This document shows, piece after piece, positions 28,594 to 40,822 of a DNA stretch of 64,000 bases; position 1 is the stretch's first letter; each line of letters opens with the position of its first letter. The notes below the pieces were generated by a model. It searched no databases, was not told where the DNA came from, and saw only the letters and a program-made list of their open reading frames with translations. The translations under genes and the position numbers were made by a program. Origin of the DNA: Prosopocoilus inquinatus (Eukaryota; Arthropoda; Insecta; Coleoptera; Lucanidae); contig CM069871.1 in the NCBI GenBank assembly GCA_036172665.1, forward strand, positions 60,820,713-60,884,712, in the 5' to 3' direction.

Positions 28594-31500
28594 ATGGAGC
28601 AGGTGAAAACGTCGACATCCAGGCTATTTGTGACGTCTGCAGTAGAAAATAAAGATGATTTAGAGGAGGTAAAGCATTTTAAATGGTCTAATTCGCGAAT
28701 GTTGGAGCGATGAGCGGCCATTGTGAATCGCCCTGACTTCTTCTTTCTATTGTATTTTACGCGAATGTGCGCCCGCCGACGCGGGCGATTTAAATTCTGT
28801 TCGTGTTGTTTCAGAAATTAGAACGAAGTTATCAATTTGTTCAAACTCTCACGTCTGGATTAAGCGATAAGGAAGCGCACGACGCATTAAACAATGCCCT
28901 TTTGAAAGAGAAAGGTTATGAAGAAGTGTCTTTCGGACTCTTAGTCACTATCCTAACCGAACCGCACAATGCCACCAAGTGTTACCGTGATCTCACTCTC
29001 ATAACCCGCGATGGCTTCGGACTCGTTCTAACCTATTTATCACAGTTGGTCCTCGATAGATATCTAAAATTCAACGATGTCGTTAAGTCTCAGCTGTTGT
29101 GGTTGTTGCGCGAAATGATACGGAACGCAGTCTCTAACGTCGACAATCTGTGTTGGAACCTGATGAGGCATGCCGCAGGAGGTGACATATCCCCTAAGAA
29201 CATAACGCTCGTAGATAAATTGCTGGATGTCTTCATCGAGTTCAGAAGTTGGTTAGATAAATTTCCTCTGTTGTTGGCTTCCGTTGTTTACACTTACCTC
29301 AGGCTAGTGGAGGACCATAACGTGCCGACCTTGTCCCACCTGCGTCAGAAAGAGGTGTCGTTTCTCATCAGTCTGTTGCGCGAGCGATTTCACGATTGCC
29401 TTGTCCTCGGCAGGGATTTGGTTCGTTTGTTGCAGAACGTCGCTCGTATCCCTGAGTTCGAACAGCTCTGGAAAGACATACTTTCCGTGCCGAAGACCCT
29501 CAGTCCGTCGTTCACCGGAATCCTGCAGCTCCTGCAGACGAGGACGTCGCGGAGATTCCTGCAGTCGAGACTGACGCCGGAGATGGAGCGAAAGCTCGTT
29601 TTCCTCACGTCGCAGGTGCGCTTCGGAAACCACAAGCGATACCAGGACTGGTTCCAGAGACAGTACCTGGCCACGCCGGAATCTCAGAGCCTTCGTTGTG
29701 ATATGATCAGATTTATTGTGGGGGTGATCCATCCGACGAACGAACTCCTATGCTCGGATATAATACCTAGGTGGGCTGTTATAGGGTGGTTGTTGACGAC
29801 GTGCACGTCGAACATTGCGGCTTCCAATGCTAAACTCGCTTTGTTTTATGATTGGCTATTTTTCGATTCGGAAAAGGACAACATAATGAACATAGAGCCC
29901 GCCATTTTGGTGATGCATCATTCGATGCGGTCGCATCCGGCCGTGTCGGCGACCCTCCTGGATTTTCTATGCAGAATAATAAACAATTTCTATCCGCCTT
30001 TAACCGACCGAGTGAGAAGCGGGATATTCTCTTCCTTGAAGCAGATACTAGATAAACGAGTGCTTCCTTCTTTGTTGCCTTTGTTTGACAATGCGAAGCT
30101 CGATCGGGAATTGAGGAGCATGATCAAGGAGACCTTCAAGGAATTCTGCGTGCAAAACATCGAGTCGTCTTCTAAAATCGAGGATTACGGGCAGATGCAG
30201 GCGACGAAAGACGAGATAGACGTGGGGGAAAACCGCTTCAACAGTGCCATTAACAACCACATCTTGGATGAGCCGGCTTTCAGCGACGAGGAAGACGAGC
30301 CGAATTTAATGATTCACGCTCCGGAAGACGACACTGATGATGATGATATACCCTTGGCGAAAGTCAGATTAAAGGAAATAACGCAGGATAAAAACGATGA
30401 GATCCTAGTAGATGGTCCAATAAGAACGTCCATTAACCTCTTGCAAATAGAAAAGGATAAGAACAGGCGGTATCAACTGATGGAGACCATAATACAGCAT
30501 GTCATAGACCTCGATGAAGACACTGACGTGCTTCCAACGATCGCGAAACTAATCAGCAATATACTTTTTGAGGATTTCCAGGCGGAAGTGTTTCCGGTGG
30601 TGGTGAGCGACGATTACCTCCTGGACAGTGTTAAGTTGCCCGTCTTCGTCGTCTTCAAAGTTCTCTTCAACTTATCCAGAAAGGAGGACGCGGCGAAAGA
30701 TATTATATTAAGATTCATCGCGGAAATGTACGCTTGTCAATCTAGCATGGGGTACTTATTACTGTACTTTTTAAAAGTGAAAGTTAGGACAGAACAGAAA
30801 AAGGAGGAACTCTCGAAAGTTAGTGCTTTAAAAGTTAGTGTCTATAAAGATTTTTGTCAAACTGTCGAAAAAAAAATCGACAATTGTCTATACGAAGACT
30901 TAAACACATGCCATATCAATGATATTAACTTAATGATGTGGATAGTTCCTGACTTATACAAAGACTTCAAGCAGCAAACCGTGAATAACGCTCAAATATT
31001 ACGGGTGATAGTTTCTTCGATAGATGCCTCACAGTTAAACGACTTAATAAGTAAGATAATGCAGGGACGTTTAGTTATGTTCAAAAGTGATACATTGCAG
31101 CCTTTGCTTAAGACCAGTCTGTCGTGGGAAAGTATCGAGCAGTTTTTTTTGTGGCAGTTAATTCAGGCCCACGATATTTCCATTGATACCATAATACCGT
31201 TAGTCTCTCACTTAAACTGTCAGCAACATTCGGAGGCGTTGACGGCAATTACGCTTATGCTTAAACAAGACAAACCCACTGCAGACACGATTAAGTATTT
31301 ATTTTCTAGAGACATAAGAGATAAATGTGATCCGTTCATATTTACTATGATTAAGTATTGGTGCGAGAACGATGTAGATAAACTCGGTGAACTAATATCT
31401 AGTCTGTTAAGCACTAGATACCCCGCGACGTCCCCCAACAAGAGAAAACGCAATAAAAGTCTGAGTGCCACGGTGCCGAGTGCCGATCAAGTACTGGGAC

Positions 31501-32767
31501 ACTTGGAACATTTAAGAATCAATTGTGAGAAGCAGGACGGTTTAGGACTTTATAATTTAGATTCAATGCAGAAAGCTTTACAGTTAGCTCAAAACAATAG
31601 TACGGATAGTCAAAAGAAACAGTTCAACGATTTGTTTGCGCTGACCGAAGAGGAGGACACCAGCACGAGCAAACGAAGTCAGGGCAGGGGGAGGAAACCG
31701 GCCGGGAAGAACTCCGCCAAAAGAAACACGAAAGAAGTGTCCGAATCTTCAGAAGAAAGCACTGAGGTAAAACGACTTCATTCATTCTCATTCAGTAGGT
31801 TTTCTAATCTTAAGAATAAGCTCTGACTCTTGTCTTTATCTGTGGATGCCGCCGTAAATATTTTCGAACCGTTTAATTATGAATTATCACTTTCTGTTCA
31901 AGGATTATGATTCAAGGCGTTAATTATAAATACCTATACACAACTTGAAGCTAATTGTAAAGTGGCAATAAAAAAAATAATTTAATTTCCATTAACATTA
32001 ACAATACAGGGTATTCAAAAAAAAAGAGAAAGAAAAACATCTTTCAGAATTAACGTTTACAAGAAATGGATTAAACATAAATAAAGAAATGTGAATTTTT
32101 TTTTGGTGTTCTGAATTTTCAAAGGAGTTTAAAGACCAAAAATTGTTAGAATTTAAAATAAATTTGTAAAATATTGTTGTTAGAATAAAGTATAGTGTTA
32201 ATCTAATCATAATAATAATACTTAATAAAAAATTGATTGCTTGAATGTTATTATTTTTATCAGCATTTTAATTTAATAAATAAATAAACAAACAAAGAAA
32301 TTGTTATGTTCTTTTTTTTATTCTAAAATACGTCAGTATTTTCTTGTTTGAAACACAAAATAATTTTTAATATAATGCATTAAATATTTCAGTTTGAGTT
32401 TTAAATAATTTGAATTCTACTGACTCGACTGTTTTATTTTGACTTCATTCAATGATACTTTTTTTAAGTTGTAGAAATAAACAAGAAACTTCCATTTTTT
32501 ATTTTATTTTTTTTTCCATAAAATTCTGATACTGATATAACACTGATAATTATTTTGGTCCTAATTAAAAATGTTTTGGGCTTCAGAGTTAAGGTGTGTG
32601 TTTTTAATTCACCTGGAAACTATAATCCATGAATAATTATTTTAGTTTTGGTTTCGGTAAAATTAAATAATGTTGAGTTTTGATGAGATTCTGTTTTCCA
32701 GGAAGAAGAGATCGTAAAGCCAAAGCAAGCGAAAAAGAGAAAAAAGCTGATGTCTGACAGCGATTGA
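28594..32767 (+). CDS. IntS3: Integrator complex subunit 3
   Basis: Join 28594-28668, 28815-31766, 32702-32767; predicted 1030 aa (vertebrate INTS3 is about 1040). Exon 1 starts MEQVKTSTSRLF and ends at GAG before GTAAAG; the long exon opens KLERSYQFVQ after TTTCAG; the last exon follows TTTTCCAG and ends KKRKKLMSDSD. All junctions are phase 0. INTS3 is a nuclear subunit of Integrator, which cleaves nascent snRNA and promoter-proximal transcripts; in animals it also scaffolds the SOSS single-strand-DNA-binding complex. Family signatures include GRDLVRLLQNVARIPEFE, TGILQLLQTRTSR, KRYQDWFQRQYL, RWAVIGWLLTTCTSN and EPAILVMHHSMR in the N-terminal half. An acidic linker (SDEEDEPN...DDTDDDD, about 509-535) leads to a helical C-terminal region, then basic stretches (NKRKRNKS near 897, GRGRKPAGK near 980) and an acidic tail. 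The start is chosen because ENKDDLEE-KLERS matches the family N-terminus. The frame is intact. Confidence 0.97.
28669..28814 (+). other. INTS3 intron 1
   Basis: 146 bp from GTAAAG to TTGTTTCAG, phase 0. The frame remains open for a few codons upstream of the acceptor, so a start inside the intron could be mispredicted, but the spliced exon 1 fits the family better. Confidence 0.9.
31767..32701 (+). other. INTS3 intron 2
   Basis: 935 bp, from GAG|GTAAAAC to TGTTTTCCAG. AT-rich, with an isolated CAGGGTATT transposon-like end near 32007. Reading through the donor would replace the basic/acidic tail with about 20 unrelated residues and a stop at 31826. Confidence 0.88.
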
Positions 32768-33390
32768 CGGAACCAAATGTTGTTAATAACTTTAAGTACC
32801 TATCGCCTGGTACCTTCTGACATGAAATGTCGACGTGTACATTCTCTGCTCGATGTCGATCTATGTAAAACACTTGAGGGGCTAGTGATGTAATAATAAA
32901 TAATAATAAAAGGTAAATGAGAAGCGCCGTCAAAACGTTCGCGAGAGAAGATTGGATTTAGGTAATCTTTTGATTTTTGAAGAAAAGTGCACACTGCCGG
33001 TAAAACAATTATAATTTCGGAGAGAGTGAAGAAGTACCTAAATTTTAAATTGATTTTCTTGTTAACTGTATTTGATAGATGTGAAAGTTATTTAATTAAA
33101 CAAAAAAAAGCAACCATTTTTATTAAGTGTATCCTGTATTTATGGTTCATTATTTGTACATATTTGTTATTGTTAGTCTGCCCCCCTGTTACTGTTTTCA
33201 ATTTCAGGGTTATCATAAATATATTGATTAGATTGAAAGAAATTTTAAATAAATTGTATATTATAATGTTTTATTACATATTGAACTTGTACATATAGAT
33301 TTTGTAAATATATTTATAAACAATCTTGTAATATGTAATTTTTATTTCTAATTCGATTTAAAGAATAAAACTGTGTACTCCACGATTTTT
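32768..33390 (+). terminator. INTS3 3' UTR and poly(A) signals
   Basis: AATAAA occurs at 32895-32900 and again at 33364-33369 (AAGAATAAAACTG). Either could define the 3' end; the second would give a ~600-bp 3' UTR. Minus-strand frames here are compositional. Confidence 0.6.
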
Positions 33391-33630
33391 ACATTAAATA
33401 TAAAGAGCACGTTATGTATTGGTTTTCATAATATTAGAGCAGTCCGTCTATGTATGTATATGTATAATGTTTAAGCTCAGTGTTATAATACTTGGAAGTA
33501 TTTTTTAAAACCAGGGCTTGACCAATTCCCTTCCTGGAAGTTTGAAGAATGTTTCAGTTTCTCTCGGAATTTGTTGAGCCACTAAATTGTTAAAGAGTAC
33601 CCACGCAAAATAACTTTTTTTATTTTTTAG

Positions 33631-33687
33631 GAACTCCCTAGCCAATCAACGTTTAAATCTTGGGAGATTGCGGAGTACATGGATTCT
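33631..33687 (+). other. Candidate 57-bp coding exon of unknown gene
   Basis: The block GAACTCCCTAGCCAATC...ATGGATTCT is preceded by a T-rich tract ending TTTTTTAG and followed by GTAAGTG. It reads without stop in phase 0 as ELPSQSTFKSWEIAEYMDS. It lies 0.9 kb past the INTS3 stop. It could be an alternative INTS3 exon, part of an unannotated transcript or chance. I do not recognise the peptide. Confidence 0.3.
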
Positions 33688-35892
33688 GTAAGTGTATTTA
33701 TTAATTTAATTCCTGCATCATCAGGACTTACTCGGACCATAAATGCAAAACACTTTTTTTATTAATATTATATCTATTGAAATAAGCATATAAATGTCCT
33801 TTAAGCAATTAATTTATGACGTCGTAGATGAGATAACTTTCGTCCAAAGAGAGGACATATTATTGCATATTATTTATTTCCAGGAGAACACAAGTTAATA
33901 TTTGCAGAGCAGTAAATATCTGGTGATATGAAATGTCTTTAAAACGTAAAAATCAGTTTAATTAACATAATTACCGCCGCATATTGCGTGTATATAAATA
34001 ATAAGCAAGCAAAATTATCACCAATTCAAATGAGCTTACTTATCGCAAACAGAAATCCAAGCAACTACGTACAGATGGCGCTGTGCTATTTAAATCTTCT
34101 CTGAAGTCCCTACGTAGTTGAAGTCATAGGTTGAAGTACCGCAATTGTCGCCATTTTGAGTCAAAAGAAGCGCGCCAAAATTTAAAATTTTTTATCTAAA
34201 AATGAAGTCATACATTCATTTAAACAAAATGCTCTGTTTTTTTTTTTAATAGTAAGTAGAATGCGCTAAAATTTTACTTCATTACTGTTAAATTTTAGTG
34301 AAACTTGGATATTTTTTAATAAAAAAATATTTATAAATTGATTATATTTGGGTAATTTTACATAAAACATCGCGGCCAAATATCATGGCAAGTCGGAATT
34401 GAATCGAAATGATTTTATTACATAAACTCGTTCACAGAATCAATAATTTTTATCTGAAACTTATTTCACAATATTTATATGATTCAAGTTTAAGAGTATT
34501 ACTTAGCTTTGTGTTTGTATGTGCTTCTTACTTCTAAAGAAACTTTAATTTTATACACCATCTACAATAACATCAGAGGGTAGCGTTTAGATTTATAAGG
34601 CAGAATTTGGTAGAATGCAACCTGGGCGTGTAGTTGTATCTTTCTCACTCACGATTGTTGGCATATCTTGCGTCGTCCTTTCAGAGAGGTCTTTTGTTTA
34701 CGTCATTGCCATGGCAACAGACGAACTTCTTTTTAGGAGCGGCTAAATCCGCAAAAATCAGTGACAAACAGGTGTCGCTTTCAATAAGGAAGACAAAGCG
34801 CTGTCATAATGTTATTCAGTGTAATCTATTACACTAGATTCATCAACGCTTCTGTTAGCTTTATTTTTATGCGTACGTTATTCTAGAAGTACGAAAACGT
34901 TACACACAAGCATTTCAATTTAATATTTTTACTGGCTTTTTTAGGTTAACCGAATGTCATTCCAATGTTTTCCTTATTGTAACACCCCTCACAAAATTTC
35001 CGCTAGATGTCAGCCACTCCGTGATTTTCCCGAATACACTGTCGGAAGCAAAAAAAAGTAGACAAATTAGACAGTTTCCTATAATTGTTCTTTCTGAAAA
35101 TGGTAGTGATTAAAGACTTCAACTTCATAGATAACATTTAAAAAATTTAAAAGCTTTCAAAATTTACAAGTTTAAAACTTTGGTAAATTCGTCTTTAATC
35201 TACGGCATTTTGAGGAAGAATAATTACAGGAAACTACAATTTGCCAATTTTTTTTTGCATTCAAGTTTTCAATTGTAGTTTCGCGATTTATACTTGATTG
35301 ACACGAACCTCAACAAATCTCAAGGTCAAGTGAACTCAGTAAAAAGATTTTTTTTAAATACTTAAAAAAATTAAAATTACAAAAATATGTTAAAATTTAT
35401 GGATTAAATTAGTTTCTTCTGCTACCTGTCGTAGCTTCGCGATTTATACTTGATTAAAACGAACCTCAACAAATCTCAAGGTCAAGTGAACTCAGTAAAA
35501 AGATTTTTTTTTGTAAATACTTAAAAAAAATTAAAATTATAAAAAAATGTTAAAATTTATAGATTAAATTAGTTTCTTCTGCTACCTGGCAGCAGAATAA
35601 ATCCGAGAGACATTTATGGATTAATGTAAAGCTCAATAAATCTCAAGATCAAACCAACCCACCTGACATCAACCTAACTTGATTTAACAAAAGTCAAAGA
35701 TTCAAAATTACAAGAAAAATGAAAAGTACAGATCAAAGAAAAATTAAAAATCAATTAAAATTAAGTTCAAGTAATGTCAAAATTTCAAAAAAATAAAAGT
35801 ATAAAAATTGTTAAAAATTAAAATTTAGATTTTTTTTCTGAGTTGCCGGTGAATGAGAAATATACACAGCAGTCGTGTCTGACATTAAGTGA
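33688..35892. other. Non-coding; X-box-like site and inverse T-rich repeat
   Basis: No gene recognised. TTGCCATGGCAA at 34706-34717 is a perfect 12-base palindrome of X-box type, preceded by TTACGTCA. Bases 35280-35850 hold the degenerate A-rich repeat (CCTCAACAAATCTCAAGGTC, twice near 35310 and 35465), the inverse of the 18-23 kb repeats. The two copies at 35230-35400 and 35410-35590 are a direct duplication of about 170 bp. Confidence 0.45.
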
Positions 35893-36248
35893 TTTTTCGT
35901 GACTAACCGGTTACGAGTGATTAGGCGAAATAAGTGACCACTGCATTTTCGTGACTTACCGGTAATTGTTGATATGACGTCACATATGTTACTACGGTTA
36001 CTATTTTCCTAACCCGGTCAGAGGATTGTGTAACGTTGCTGTCTCTCTCTTATTCCGTGAGTTCTACACAGAACCGTGGTTCCGCGTGCATTGTTGGACT
36101 GTTGTCAAATTTTAAAATGCAACCGTCAGAAAGCCTGTAACCATAACCGTTTCGTTTTGGTGAATCTTACTAACTGTGACGTATTCTCGTGACCGTAACG
36201 TCACTACTGCTAACCATGCTATTCGTAACCGGTTAGTCGCGAAAAAAA
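35893..36248. mobile_element. 356-bp MITE with TTTTTCGTGACTAACCGG ends
   Basis: The left end TTTTTCGTGACTAACCGG continues TTACGAGTGATTAGG; the right end reads CCGGTTAGTCGCGAAAAA after CTATTCGTAA. The inverted repeat covers about 25-30 bases. The interior is rich in GTAAC/GTTAC words. No coding capacity; target duplication not resolved. Confidence 0.65.
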
Positions 36249-36739
36249 ATACCTTATTAACTCTTCTTGGTTAGGTTGATAGCAGTTGTAAGAGGTTAGA
36301 TGCTAAGAAAGCTAAGGAAAACAAAATCAGTGGCTCACACGTTACTTCTATTCAACTTAAGGAAAAATTTTAAAAAAATTATAAAAAAAGCAAAAAATCC
36401 CTTAAATTCCAGATTTAATTTTTCCGTATTTTAGAATTGCCACTCACAGTCAAAGAGAAATAAATTCGCCCATTGGATAACTAAAATCCGAACAATTTGA
36501 CATATGGATTTATACAAGTTTGGCATTTAAATTAGACTGTTATTGAGGTTTTGTTTCTGTCAAGATATGAAAAGTCGAGTTGAAGTGTCAAATTTAATAA
36601 ATCGAAAACTTACAGGGACTCTTCTTGCTGTCCAAGCTTCACATTGCAAAGTCAGTACGGGTGGTCAGTACTCTTACTTTCTGAGCATAATTTTGTCAAA
36701 ACATAAAATATTAATTATGAACAGTAAAATTTATAAAAC

Positions 36740-37030
36740 AATTTTGTGCAAATCGTTCTTGATTGCAGTGAAAACCTTGAGCAGCCTCTGGACAGCTGTT
36801 TCAGCCCTGCTTGAGGCTTCTTCAGCAGAGACGTAGCTTGACATTCCCACTGCAAACAAAAACGACTTGTCCAATTTATTCGCAATTGCGATGTAAAAGT
36901 GATGAACAGATAAAATAGCGACATCTTACGATCGCTTTTTGACCTGACATTGCAGTAGGATAGACAAATTGAACCGGATTTGCCCCAATGTCAGGTCAAA
37001 AAGCGATCGTAAGATGTCGCTATTTTATCA
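36740..37030. mobile_element. CTCGAGCAGCC-family foldback copy
   Basis: TTGTGCAAATCGTTCTTGAT, GAGCAGCCTCTGGACAGC and AAATAGCGACATCTTACGAT match the nested element at 7.2 kb. At the right a tight hairpin forms between CGATCGCTTTTTGACCTGAC and GTCAGGTCAAAAAGCGATCG. This copy is shorter and its minus-strand peptide is frame-broken relative to the 7.2- and 54.6-kb copies. Confidence 0.6.
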
Positions 37031-37160
37031 GTAAAATTTATATTAAACTCATTTCAAGAATATTAAAGCGAGGTTTATAATATATAATGTAATAATATAC
37101 TTTAGTTCCATCAATTTTGCTATTTGCAACACTACAACTAAATGTGTATTTTGTAGATTT

Positions 37161-37299
37161 AGGCTACGGTAAGTGAACGGTCGAAGTGGTCAGACCAAAT
37201 CACGTGATCACTTTTCTCAATTGTTGATTGGTCAGAGGGTTTAGTAAGACCGTTGACTTGACGATTCTGTGCAATTTGACCGTTCACTTAACTCGGCCT
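37161..37299. mobile_element. 139-bp hAT-like MITE
   Basis: AGGCTACGGTAAGTGAACGG at left and CCGTTCACTTAACTCGGCCT at right are inverted repeats with a few mismatches. TAGATTT occurs at 37154-37160 and 37300-37306, a 7-8-bp target duplication. No coding capacity. Confidence 0.6.
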
Positions 37300-37306
37300 T
37301 AGATTT

Positions 37307-38409
37307 ATTTATTTGACAGATGGTTGACATTACGTCAGGAGCGACAAGATTGTAGGTTATGTGAATACAATTTGATCGTGCATTAAACTAAATGCAATTA
37401 AGATATTGTGTTGTACGATAAAAATTATTTTAGATAAATTAATTAGAAATATCCAGCGCTCTAGTTGGAATTTGAAATGTCAAAGGACACTTGTCAATAA
37501 TGCTCTATTTAAAATTTTTGATACCGTTTTGACATTTAATTGACATTCAAATTTTAGAACCAGGTTGTAATTCAGCAACAGGTCATGTTAGTGGAAATTA
37601 GACGTAAAATCGATAAGGAAAATAAATTTTTAATGAGATATTGTACTTACGTAACGTAATATCAAATTATTCATCTTCAGTTTTCATATTAAAATTTCTA
37701 TTCGGCAATCTATTCTTTACGGAACTAAACAAGCTTTGTCAACTAAAATTTGTTATTTAAAATAAAATTTTAATTAGTAATATTGTATTTTACATACATT
37801 ACATTGTATGAAGTAAAATTGAGGTTATTTTTTGCGGCAGATGACAGTTGTAAATACGAGTATAGGACTAAGACATACGTTTGTTAATCGTAGTCATTTC
37901 AAAGCATGCTAGAGTTTTTTTCAACTGTACATACGTTACGTTTGTTTTCAACAAATATTTAAATTTCTTGATTTCAAAGCGCTAGCGCCCATGGCGTCTT
38001 GTCGCAACCTCTGTTGATACGCCACTGGTTGCGCGGTGTGATTTTTAATGTGACTTTTACAGAATAGAACCGTATCTAATCTTATTTTTTAATGTACATT
38101 TCGGAACTCAAATTCAAAATCGAATAGAAAATCAGATTTTTAATTTTTTAACGGAATTCCAGCTTTTTATCATCGCAACCCATTCAGGATGGTTCTAAAA
38201 AGTTATTTTTTAGCTATCGTTAGGTTTTCCCGTGAAAACATATTTTTCTTTCCTTTACTGTTATCGTAGGTACACCCTGTATATAAATAATAGTTCCATC
38301 AAAATGTATTAATACGGCTTTGCTTGTAATTTATTTACTTATTTAATTCTCAAATGCAATAGACTAACGTTCATCGTTTGGTCTACCGAAAAAAAAATAA
38401 ATGACTCAC
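37307..38409. other. AT-rich non-coding; solitary hAT end
   Basis: No gene recognised. TACGCCACTGG near 38017 matches the terminal repeat of the two hAT elements at 46-50 kb, but no partner end was found. TACACCCTGTATA near 38271 is a further solitary MITE end. Confidence 0.4.
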
Positions 38410-39350
38410 CCCTCTGATATCCAACCAGCATGACGACGTGGAACTGTAACAATATACATATTTAATAAATTAAATTGAGAAAAACTGTGATTGTACTCAC
38501 CCTGCCGTTTTACGAAGCGTGCAGTTCTAGTGCCGAAAACCGCCCCCCAACCAACAACCACACTACACACACTAAAAAAACGAAGAGAAAAGCAATTGAA
38601 AAAAATGTAAAGACTCGATAAATTAATAACTTAATTTGAAACACTAAGTAGATACATTATAAACAAGTTTCAATAAATCAATCGTGGAAGGACGGACAAT
38701 TTAATTTTCCAGGTAAAATAAAACAAAAGACAGAACAAGACAAAAACCGAATGGGTTTCAGTATCAAGACTATTACATTTGAGTAGCTTTTTAAAAATGC
38801 TTAAAAATAAGTTTTGAAGCCATTTTTCTTAGAAACAAAGGTCTTTTGGATATAATTTGTTAATGAAAGTTCTATTATTTTAAGAAGTTCTGAAGTTATA
38901 GAAATTAAACCTGAATTATCCTGTATACAAGCAAGCTCTAATAATAACTGTTGTGATAATGTTTTTGTCAATCAGAAAATGTTCACTTTTTGAAACTAAA
39001 ATAAATATAATTAGGTTAACATCGCTGAATATGCGAGTGAGTTGCTGTTCGTTTTGAAAAAAATACGAGCCTGAATTTCAATTTAAATATTTGGCAAGGA
39101 CATATCGCAGGTGACCTGAAAATTTTTTTACCTTTTTCCACAGCGAATTCTAGAGGCACTTCACGATCGCGTATATTATACTAAACAAACTATCGCAATA
39201 ATATTGCAAATTCGCTAAAAAGAAAAGCGCGCACGTTCTCTAGCGATTATATCCGATAAGGTACTAAGGAGCAGGGCCAATGAAGAAAAGATAGCCGTGG
39301 AAATTGAGCTTGTTTTTGCGCTTTTTTTTTGTCATAGATGCACTTGCACG
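38410..39350 (-). other. 5' exons of an unidentified minus-strand transcript
   Basis: On the minus strand, exon B (38443-38410, 34 nt) follows TATATTGTTACAG and precedes GTGAGTCA. Exon A (38571-38501, 71 nt) follows a strong pyrimidine tract (CTTTTCTCTTCGTTTTTTTAG) and precedes GTGAGTAC. The intron between them is 57 bp, a common insect size. A possible first exon ends at 39132 (GGAAAAAG|GTAAAA) downstream of a GC-richer stretch with GCGCGC words (39220-39370). Exon B contains ATG at 38431 (MLVGYQR), a possible start. Alternatively exons A and B share an open frame reading GTRTARFVKRQ then VPRRHAGWISE. No following coding exon was recognised to the left, so a short or non-coding transcript is possible. 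Confidence 0.5.
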
Positions 39351-39590
39351 CCGCGCGCCGCGCCACGCCGGAAGAGCGAGAATTTTATCTCCCTTCCAAT
39401 TATTTTCAATAACACGGACTAAGCGAACTTACATTACAATATTTTTTTGGTTTAGATGGAAATAAAAGTATTTGCGTGTCGCCCGAGTTTAATTTCATGC
39501 AAAAAAATACTATGGTTACTTAATTTAAAATTCAATCGTTTTTCCGAAGGAAGGCAGTCGTGTTTCGGTGCAAAGAAATAAATACTTGTA

Positions 39591-40812
39591 ACCGATGAAA
39601 AGTTAGCAATAAAATTCCAGCAATAAAATTATGAAATTTCAAAACGCTGCCATCGCTAAAATAATGATCACAGATCAATAATATTTAATCTATTACAAAG
39701 AGTATAATGTGTAGATTACCCTCATATGAAGAAACTGAAAAAATAGTTGATATTAAGTTAACTATGATTATTTAAATCAGCTTAAGTCATTATTCATATA
39801 TCGCACCAAAACAATTGCTTTCACTGAAAATTTTCACGTAGTCATAAAGTAAACATACATATCTATTTAATAATGCCTTCAGAAAGTTTTAGCCGGTTGA
39901 TTTGAAGTAATTAGAAATTAATTAAAAGTGGTGCTCGGACCAATGAACCAGTACCAATTTCAAATGTTCATAACTTTTCTTAGAGAACTTGCATAAAAAT
40001 TCTGTTTGCAGATAATGAAAACACCTGTCGAAATCTATCGTTTAAACCACCCTCTGAGTTTTAGCCAGTTGGTTTGAAGTAATTAGAAATTAATAAATTG
40101 TGACGTTTGCAACAATAAAAAAAAAACTTTACTTTGCGCTTTGTGAATTATGGCCAAGGTCTGAAGATTGAGCATTGAGTACACAGGGTGTTCAAAGTTT
40201 TTGTTATAGGCACACAACAACTTCATTATTATGGAAGGTACGAAGTCGTTCAAATTGGCAAAAATATACTGCTTTTTCTAAAGATTAGTAATTAAGCATT
40301 GTCCATGCGTAAGCTGACCGGATCAGTCAGATTACGGTGGAATTCTCGATATGTTCTTCTTCTGATGAGGCCTCAATTAGGGCCGAAATCGCTATGAGAA
40401 CCCTGTTGCAATTTAGCTGAATTGTAGCAGATTTTTATTGATTTTTTTAAAGATGAGTACAAATATCCCAAATTTATTTAATTAATTTCTAATTACTTCA
40501 AATCAACCGGCTAAAACTTTCTGAAGGCATTATTAAATAGATATGTATGTTTACTTTATGACTACGTGAAAATTTTCAGTGAAAGCAATTGTTTTGGTGC
40601 GATATATGAATAATGACTTAAGCTGATTTAAATAATCATAGTTAACTTAATATCAACTATTTTTTCAGTTTCTTCATATGAGGGTAATCTACACATTATA
40701 CTCTTTGTAATAGAATAAATATTATTGATCTGTGATCGTTATTTTAGCGGTGGCAGCGTTTTGAAATTTGATAATTTTATTGCTGGAATTTTATTGCTAA
40801 CTTCTCATCGGT
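39591..40812. mobile_element. 1.2-kb foldback element
   Basis: Arms of about 330 bp are reverse complements: CCGATGAAAAGTTAGCAATA pairs with TATTGCTAACTTCTCATCGG, ATTACCCTCATATGAAGAAA with TTTCTTCATATGAGGGTAAT, and AGAAAGTTTTAGCCGGTTGA with TCAACCGGCTAAAACTTTCT. A second internal copy of the GTTTTAGCCAGTTGRTTTG block lies near 40057. The centre contains an isolated CAGGGTGTTCAAAG end (40184). No transposase. Confidence 0.7.
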
Positions 40813-40822
40813 ATACTTGTAA

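Noticed and set aside
29304..29732. 142-codon minus-strand frame, and others inside 28.8-31.8 kb
   Set aside because: Antisense shadows of the INTS3 coding exon.
34953..35060. Cys-rich small frame (MSFQCFPYCNTPHKIS...) considered as a second THAP fragment
   Set aside because: Cysteine spacing and following residues do not fit the THAP start, and no further domain residues follow.
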